Below, piece by piece: positions 33,268 to 38,002 of a stretch of 38,002 nt of DNA. The translations under genes and the position numbers were made by a program. This stretch comes from Erythrobacter sp. (GTDB taxonomy: Bacteria > Pseudomonadota > Alphaproteobacteria > Sphingomonadales > Sphingomonadaceae): the NCBI RefSeq assembly GCF_023653175.1, contig NZ_JAMNXL010000013.1, positions 1-38,002 of the forward strand, read 5' to 3'. The notes under the pieces are model-generated. The model was given only the letters and a program-made list of their open reading frames with translations, was not told the DNA's origin and made no database searches. How positions within the stretch are numbered: the first letter of the stretch is position 1; the number at the start of each line of letters is the position of its first letter.

Positions 33268-34524
33268 ATGGCACTCCCCCCCGGACTTCCCGTTAGACGC
33301 GCGGCCCTGCGCCTCCTCGATGCCGTGTTCCGGCGGGGCGAGACGCTGGAGCAGGCCGAGACCGCTGCGCTCGGCGATGTCCGCAAGGCCCCTGACCGTG
33401 CGCTGGCGAAGGCGATCGCGGGCGAGACGCTGCGCTGGCTGACCGACCTCGACAACCTCATCGATTCCGCCACCAAGCAGAACCTACCCGATGACGCCAA
33501 GGCGCGGATGGTGCTGCGGCTGATGCTTGCCCAGACGCTGCGGCTGGAGACGCCGCCGCACGCGGTGATCGCCACCGGACTGCCGCTGCTCGCGGGCGGC
33601 CCGCGCAGGCTGGCGCATGGGGTGTTTGCCGCTCTGGTGAAGCCGGGGCGGAGTGTCCTGCCTGAGGCCCCGACATTGCCCGAGCGCGTGACCGAGCGTT
33701 GGGGCGCGGACAAAGCCGCCGCCATCGCGCCGGGCCTTGCCTTCCCGCCCGAACTCGATCTGGCGTTGAAGGACGCCGCCGAGACCGAGACCCGCGCCGT
33801 GGCGATGGGCGGCGTCACCTTCGGCCCCGGCCATGTCCGCCTGCCGCGCGGCGCGGCGGTGGAGAGCCTTGCAGATTACAAGGCGGGCGATTGGTGGGTG
33901 CAGGATCTCGCCGCTTCGATCCCGGCGCGGTTGCTGGGTGACGGTGCAGGCCGACACGCGCTTGACCTGTGCGCCGCACCCGGCGGCAAGACGATGCAGC
34001 TGGCAGCAAGCGGGTGGAACGTCACCGCGCTCGACAGCTCTAAACGGCGGCTGGAACTGCTGAAGGACAACCTCAAGCGCACCGGCCTCAAGGCCTCGCC
34101 GGTGCGCGCCGACGCGCTGACGTGGGAGCCCAAGCACCGCTTCGACGCAATCCTGATCGACGCGCCCTGCACCGCGACCGGCACCTGCCGCCGCCACCCC
34201 GACGTGCTCCACCGCATCGGCAAGGGGCACGTGGCGGAGATGGTCGATCTGCAACACAGCCTCGCCGCCAAGGCCGCCGTATGGCTGAACCCCGGCGGGG
34301 TGCTGGTCTATGCGGTGTGCTCGCTCGAGGCCGAGGAGGGCGAGGAACAGGGCGCTTGGATCAACGCCGAGCTGGGCCTCGCGCCAGCCCCGATCAAGGC
34401 GGAGGAACTACCCGCAGGTCTCACTCCGACAAGCGAGGGCTGGCTGCGCACACATCCGGGGATGCTGGCCGAGCAGGGCGGGCTGGACGGGTTTTTCGTG
34501 GGCCGGTGGAAAAAACCGCTGTAG
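33268..34524 (+). CDS. rsmB: 16S rRNA (cytosine-C5) methyltransferase RsmB
   Basis: The enzyme methylates cytosine 967 (E. coli numbering) of 16S rRNA. The 418-residue protein has an N-terminal NusB-like RNA-binding domain (about 1-150, beginning RRAALRLLDAVFRRGETLEQ). The SAM-dependent domain follows with motif I LCAAPGGKTMQLA, the DAPCTATGTCRRHPD motif IV and VYAVCSLEAEEGEEQ motif VI; the two cysteines (in APC and VCS) are the release and nucleophile residues of RNA m5C enzymes. Length fits RsmB. The next gene starts 9 bases on. Confidence 0.93.
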   Translation: MALPPGLPVRRAALRLLDAVFRRGETLEQAETAALGDVRKAPDRALAKAIAGETLRWLTDLDNLIDSATKQNLPDDAKARMVLRLMLAQTLRLETPPHAVIATGLPLLAGGPRRLAHGVFAALVKPGRSVLPEAPTLPERVTERWGADKAAAIAPGLAFPPELDLALKDAAETETRAVAMGGVTFGPGHVRLPRGAAVESLADYKAGDWWVQDLAASIPARLLGDGAGRHALDLCAAPGGKTMQLAASGWNVTALDSSKRRLELLKDNLKRTGLKASPVRADALTWEPKHRFDAILIDAPCTATGTCRRHPDVLHRIGKGHVAEMVDLQHSLAAKAAVWLNPGGVLVYAVCSLEAEEGEEQGAWINAELGLAPAPIKAEELPAGLTPTSEGWLRTHPGMLAEQGGLDGFFVGRWKKPL

Positions 34525-34533
34525 GATCAAGCC

Positions 34534-35064
34534 ATGCGGATCATCGTCGCCATCCTGGCATGCGCTCTGGCATCCTGCGGCCCGAACCTCGGCACGCATC
34601 GGCTGGTATCGGCGCGCAGTGCGAGCGAACTGCCCGCCGCGGTTAGCCATTCGCGCCATGATCCGGGATATGTCGTCCTGACTTTCGACACGAATGCAGA
34701 CATCAACGCCGATAACATCAACGCGCTCTATGCCGAGGCCCGAGCTTGCGACGGCTCCGACGCTGGCAGGATGACCGCTTTCGGCCCCTTCACGGACACT
34801 GTCGCCCCTCAAGACTTACCGCTGCGCGGCGACCGCGCGGCAGTGTCGCGATACCTCGTCTATCTTCCCGTGACAGGCGAGGTCTGGGGCGATCGGGGGA
34901 AGGATGGCAAAACCCCCGTCATCGGAACATTCGACCTCGCCACAAACACGCAGGACATCTGCTTCAATCTGGAGCACACCGGTTACCCTGCGGCCACACG
35001 AACCGGCATGGTCCGTGTGGCCGCACTGGTCCTCAAGCGCGCGATCGGCGCGCCAGCGCCTTAG
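34534..35064 (+). CDS. Putative lipoprotein of unknown function
   Basis: A 176-residue protein with a lipoprotein signal: MRIIVAILACALASCGPN, with the lipobox LASC and Cys15 as the lipidated residue. The mature part contains two further cysteines (ARACDGS and DICFNLE) and no recognisable domain. The segment DTNADINADNINALYAEARACDG is acidic. It follows rsmB by 9 bases and so may be co-transcribed with it. Its stop overlaps that of convergent msrA by four bases. Confidence 0.75.
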   Translation: MRIIVAILACALASCGPNLGTHRLVSARSASELPAAVSHSRHDPGYVVLTFDTNADINADNINALYAEARACDGSDAGRMTAFGPFTDTVAPQDLPLRGDRAAVSRYLVYLPVTGEVWGDRGKDGKTPVIGTFDLATNTQDICFNLEHTGYPAATRTGMVRVAALVLKRAIGAPAP

Positions 35065-35615
35065 CTCTTCACATACTTCTGAAAGCTCTTCCGCAGCTTC
35101 ATCAGCTTGGGCGGGATCACCGCGAGGCAGTAGGGGTTGCGCTGGCCTTCGCCGTCCCAGTATTCCTGGTGGTAGTCCTCGGCGGGATACCATTCCGCCG
35201 TCTGCGCGCCGCCCGACAGGCCCTCGATCGTGGTCACCGCAATCTTGCCATGATCGGCATTCCACCGCGCGATCGCGGCCTTGGCTTCCTCGCCCTGCTC
35301 GTCCGACAGCGGGAAGATCGCGCTGCGATACTGCGTCCCGACGTCGTTGCCCTGACGGTTCAGCTGCGACGGATCATGCGTGCCGAGGAACACGTCGAAG
35401 ATCTCGGCCAGCGAGATGACCGCGGGGTCGAAGGTCACGCGGATCCCCTCGGCGTGACCGGTGGTGCCGGTGCACACTTCCTTGTAGGTCGGGTTCGCCT
35501 TGGTGCCGCCGATATAGCCGCTCTCCACCAGGCTCACGCCCACGACATCGCGGAACACCGCTTCGGTGCACCAGAAGCACCCGCCTGCAATGATCGCCGT
35601 ATCCATGTTGCTCAT
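35061..35615 (-). CDS. msrA: Peptide-methionine (S)-S-oxide reductase MsrA
   Basis: The enzyme reduces the S-epimer of methionine sulfoxide. The 184-residue protein has the catalytic Cys13 in AGGCFWCTEAVF, followed by Cys16, and YIGGTKANPTYKEVCTGTTGHAE, the family's substrate-side loop. HDPSQLNRQGNDVGTQYRS and AEDYHQEYW are also typical. There is no signal peptide, so it is cytoplasmic. An alternative Met at residue 4 is possible. Together with msrB at 19851 the window encodes both stereospecific repair enzymes. Confidence 0.96.
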   Translation of the reverse strand: MSNMDTAIIAGGCFWCTEAVFRDVVGVSLVESGYIGGTKANPTYKEVCTGTTGHAEGIRVTFDPAVISLAEIFDVFLGTHDPSQLNRQGNDVGTQYRSAIFPLSDEQGEEAKAAIARWNADHGKIAVTTIEGLSGGAQTAEWYPAEDYHQEYWDGEGQRNPYCLAVIPPKLMKLRKSFQKYVKS

Positions 35616-35730
35616 CGAATTCTCCGTTGCTTTGTGCCAGAGATAGGTCAGCAGCCTGCGATTGCTACCTCGCGGCGTCTATCGTCGCGGCACCGCAGGT
35701 TCTTTCAATCTCCCGGGAGAGTTACGCGCC

Positions 35731-36606
35731 ATGAAGAAAATCATCCTCGCCCTTGCCGCCGCAAGCGGCATCGCCCTTGCTGCGCCCGCCTTTGCCGATC
35801 ACCACGTCGCCGGCGAAGTCGACGATGCGCACATCAAGGATACCGCGCATTTCATGAAGATGCACGGGGAGCAGCTCTCGGCCGCGATCCAGCATCCCAC
35901 GCGCAAGGAAGACTCTGCGCGCGACGCCTTCCGCCACCCCGCCGAAACCCTCGCCTTCTTCCATGTCGGCCCCGAGATGAAGGTCGGTGAATATGCGCCG
36001 GGCGGCGGGTGGTATTCGCGCCTGCTCGGCCATTATCTGGGCGGCGACGGGCAGCTGGTCGGTCTCTATGCCAACCCGCTCACCGCCACGCCCGATGCCG
36101 AGCGCCAGCAGCGCATCCGCGCCCAGGCGGCAGGCTTCGGCGCGGAAGTGGCGGGCTACACGGGCCTCGCGGCCGAGAAGTTCAGCGGCCTCACCCTCGA
36201 CAAGGCAGCCGAGCAGAAGGGCACCTTCGACCGCATCCTCGTGATCCGCGCGATGCACAACATCATGCGCGCCGGCACCGCCGACACCGAAATCCGGGCG
36301 ATGCGCGAGCTGCTCAAGGACGGCGGGTTGATCGGCATCGTCCAGCACCGGGCCAAGGCCGATGCGCCATGGTCCTACGCCAACGGCACCAAGGGTTATG
36401 TGAAGCAGCAGGACATCATCGATTTCATGCGGCTCAACGGCTTCGAACTGGTCGCCGCGAGCGAGATCAACGCCAACCCCAAGGACACCGCCGATCACAA
36501 GGAAGGCGTGTGGGAAATGCCGCCCGTGCTCGCCACCAAGCGCGAGGACCTGAAGGGTCTTGGCGAAAGCGACCGGATGACTCTGCTGTTCAAGAAGGCG
36601 ATGTAA
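35731..36606 (+). CDS. Exported SAM-methyltransferase-like protein (COG4798-like)
   Basis: A 291-residue protein with a clear signal peptide (MKKIILALAAASGIALAAPAFADHH). It has a class I methyltransferase core: EYAPGGGWYSRLLGHYLG in the place of motif I, DRILVIRAMHNIMRAG as motif IV-like, and LKDGGLIGIVQHRAK. In most methyltransferases motif I is DxGxGxG; here the first acidic residue and glycine run are retained only loosely. Proteins of this kind are known in Sphingomonadales and xanthomonads with the same export signal. How SAM would reach the periplasm is unclear. The ATG has GGGAGAG upstream. It lies 18 bases before aguB. Confidence 0.82.
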   Translation: MKKIILALAAASGIALAAPAFADHHVAGEVDDAHIKDTAHFMKMHGEQLSAAIQHPTRKEDSARDAFRHPAETLAFFHVGPEMKVGEYAPGGGWYSRLLGHYLGGDGQLVGLYANPLTATPDAERQQRIRAQAAGFGAEVAGYTGLAAEKFSGLTLDKAAEQKGTFDRILVIRAMHNIMRAGTADTEIRAMRELLKDGGLIGIVQHRAKADAPWSYANGTKGYVKQQDIIDFMRLNGFELVAASEINANPKDTADHKEGVWEMPPVLATKREDLKGLGESDRMTLLFKKAM

Positions 36607-36624
36607 TGAGTTAGGGGCGGCGGC

Positions 36625-37491
36625 ATGACCGCTATCACCGTCGCCGCCCTTCAGCTCGCCTTGGGTTCCGAGGACGAAGCTACCAACATCGCCGCCGTTT
36701 CTGCGCTGGTGGAAGAAGCCGCCGCCAAGGGCGCGCAGCTGATCCTCCCGCCCGAGCTGTTCTCCGGCCCCTATTTCTGCCGCGAGGAGGACGAGGCGCT
36801 GTTCGCCCTCGCCCGCCCCACCGCCGAGCATCCCAGCGTCATCGCAATGCAGGCGCTCGCCGCCAGGCTCGAGGTGACGATCCCGACCAGCTACTTCGAG
36901 CGTGACGGGCACCACTACTACAACACCCTCGCGATGATCGGCCCCGATGGGGCGATCATGGGCACCTATCGCAAGAGCCACATCCCCGACGGCCCGGGCT
37001 ACGAGGAAAAATACTATTTCCGCCCAGGGAATGACGGCTTCAAGGTGTGGGACGTGGCCGGCGAGGGCGGGGCGAAGGTGCGCATCGGCGTCGGCATCTG
37101 CTGGGACCAGTGGTATCCCGAAGCCGCGCGCGTCATGGCGCTGCTCGGCGCGGAGCTGCTGATGTACCCGACCGCGATCGGTTCCGAGCCCTATGACGCC
37201 GATCTCGACACCAGCCGCATGTGGCGGCGCGCAATGATCGGCCATGCGGTGTCGAACTGCATGCCGGTGGTGGCGGCGAACCGGATCGGCAGCGAGTGCG
37301 GGCAGCGCTTCTACGGCCACTCCTTCATCACCGACGAGTGGGGTGATTACCTCGCCGAATATGGCGCTTCCGAGAGCGGCGTGCTGATCGCGCGGCTCGA
37401 TCTTGCCGGCGCGGCCACGCACCGCGCCGGCATGGGCTTCTTCCGCGACCGCCGCCCGCAGCTCTACGGCCGGATTTCGCAGGACATCTAG
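36625..37491 (+). CDS. aguB: N-carbamoylputrescine amidase
   Basis: A nitrilase-superfamily enzyme that hydrolyses N-carbamoylputrescine to putrescine in the agmatine route of polyamine synthesis. The catalytic triad is Glu44 (LPPELFSG), Lys117 (YRKSHIPDGPGYEEKYYF in part) and Cys159 (GVGICWDQWYPE). The KSHIPDGPGY and CWDQWYPEAAR stretches are typical of AguB rather than general nitrilases. Length 288 is normal. Its usual partner aguA (agmatine deiminase) is not in the window. folK follows with only two bases between. Confidence 0.93.
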   Translation: MTAITVAALQLALGSEDEATNIAAVSALVEEAAAKGAQLILPPELFSGPYFCREEDEALFALARPTAEHPSVIAMQALAARLEVTIPTSYFERDGHHYYNTLAMIGPDGAIMGTYRKSHIPDGPGYEEKYYFRPGNDGFKVWDVAGEGGAKVRIGVGICWDQWYPEAARVMALLGAELLMYPTAIGSEPYDADLDTSRMWRRAMIGHAVSNCMPVVAANRIGSECGQRFYGHSFITDEWGDYLAEYGASESGVLIARLDLAGAATHRAGMGFFRDRRPQLYGRISQDI

Positions 37492-37493
37492 GC

Positions 37494-37997
37494 CTGTCCA
37501 GCACCTACCTCGTCGCGCTGGGCAGCAACCGGCGGCACGCCTTCTATGGCGCGCCGGAGGGCGTGGTGCGGGCAGCGATGGATGAGTGCGCCGCGTTTGG
37601 CACCGTCACCGCCCGCTCGCGCATCATCCAGACCCCGGCGATGGGCGCGGCGCAGCGCCGCTTCGCCAATGCCGCGCTGGTGCTGCAAAGCGAGCTCGAT
37701 CCGCCCGCGCTGCTCGCCGCCTTGAAGCGCACCGAGCGCGAGTTCGGCCGCCGCCCCGGCCAGCGCTGGGGCGACCGGGTGCTCGATTGCGACATCGTGC
37801 TGTGGAGCGGCGGCGCGTGGCGGTCCAAGGGCCTCACGATCCCGCACGCCGCCTTCGCCGCACGCCGCTTCGTGCTGGGCCCCGCCTGCACCATCGCCCC
37901 CGATTGGCGCACGCCCCCGTACGGGCTGACCCTCGCCCACCATCAAGCCCGCTTGACCCGCCCGCGCCCCCTGCCTAGGGGAGCGCCCTTCGCGTAG
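37494..37997 (+). CDS. folK: HPPK, 2-amino-4-hydroxy-6-hydroxymethyldihydropteridine pyrophosphokinase
   Basis: The folate-pathway kinase that transfers pyrophosphate to the pterin. Conserved sequence begins immediately after the aguB stop (STYLVALGSNRR), continues with RSRIIQTPAMG and RFANAALVLQS, and includes the Mg/ATP motif RWGDRVLDCDIVLW and IPHAAFAARRFVLGP. The frame has no ATG, GTG or TTG before residue 24, where a GTG (37563) would delete the first strand and the GSN loop. The codon directly before the conserved block is CTG at 37494, with AGGA (37481-37484) nine bases ahead. CTG initiation is therefore proposed. Length would be 167 residues, normal for HPPK. Confidence 0.85.
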   Translation: MSSTYLVALGSNRRHAFYGAPEGVVRAAMDECAAFGTVTARSRIIQTPAMGAAQRRFANAALVLQSELDPPALLAALKRTEREFGRRPGQRWGDRVLDCDIVLWSGGAWRSKGLTIPHAAFAARRFVLGPACTIAPDWRTPPYGLTLAHHQARLTRPRPLPRGAPFA

Positions 37998-38002
37998 ACG
38001 CG

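Noticed and set aside
1-38002. CRISPR array, prophage, toxin-antitoxin pair or secondary-metabolite cluster
   Set aside because: No regularly spaced direct repeats, phage structural genes, paired small toxin/antitoxin frames or synthase modules were found in the window.

Overview
The window is a gene-dense, high-GC stretch of chromosome. It most resembles an alphaproteobacterium of the order Sphingomonadales, probably an Erythrobacter or Porphyrobacter relative. The reasons are the very GC-rich third codon positions, the ftsE-ftsX-ydcF-plsC order, an overlapping aminotransferase-TyrA pair like the one described in Zymomonas, a metX-metW pair, an SdhAF4-like (DUF1674) gene beside rsmB, and an hflK-hflC-degP cluster. 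This placement is inference from gene content; no marker was searched.

Left part (1-9.5 kb), mainly cell envelope. A large autotransporter adhesin-like gene enters from the left edge. It is followed by a tightly coupled cassette of two paralogous secreted DUF1176-type proteins with a two-helix membrane protein between them. Next come a seven-helix NarL-type sensor histidine kinase with no response regulator in view, an unrecognised secreted protein, and tRNA-Leu(GAG) on the minus strand.

Centre (9.5-26.5 kb). A minus-strand zinc-ribbon protein with a long polyproline run diverges from ftsE-ftsX-ydcF-plsC, a cell-division and envelope-lipid operon. A small orphan gene with AT-richer codons follows, flanked by short inverted repeats. 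The minus-strand hisC-tyrA pair diverges from metX-metW. Smaller genes follow (VOC protein, secreted protein, glutathione transferase-like protein, msrB), with a hairpin-rich spacer before msrB. A class A penicillin-binding protein converges on degP across a strong bidirectional terminator. degP lies downstream of hflK-hflC, so a set of envelope protein quality-control genes sits together.

Right part (26.5-38 kb). An Mrp/ApbC Fe-S carrier ATPase is followed 3 bases later by a Tat-exported molybdenum hydroxylase large subunit whose usual [2Fe-2S] partner subunit is absent. Then come ferrochelatase, a secreted protein, a cytochrome P450, a DUF1674 protein, rsmB, a lipoprotein, msrA, an exported SAM-methyltransferase-like protein, N-carbamoylputrescine amidase and folK, which appears to begin at CTG.

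I see no phage, transposase, CRISPR array or plasmid function. Most of the window is core chromosome. The least explained parts are the DUF1176 cassette, the repeat-flanked orphan, the molybdenum hydroxylase without a partner, and the exported methyltransferase.
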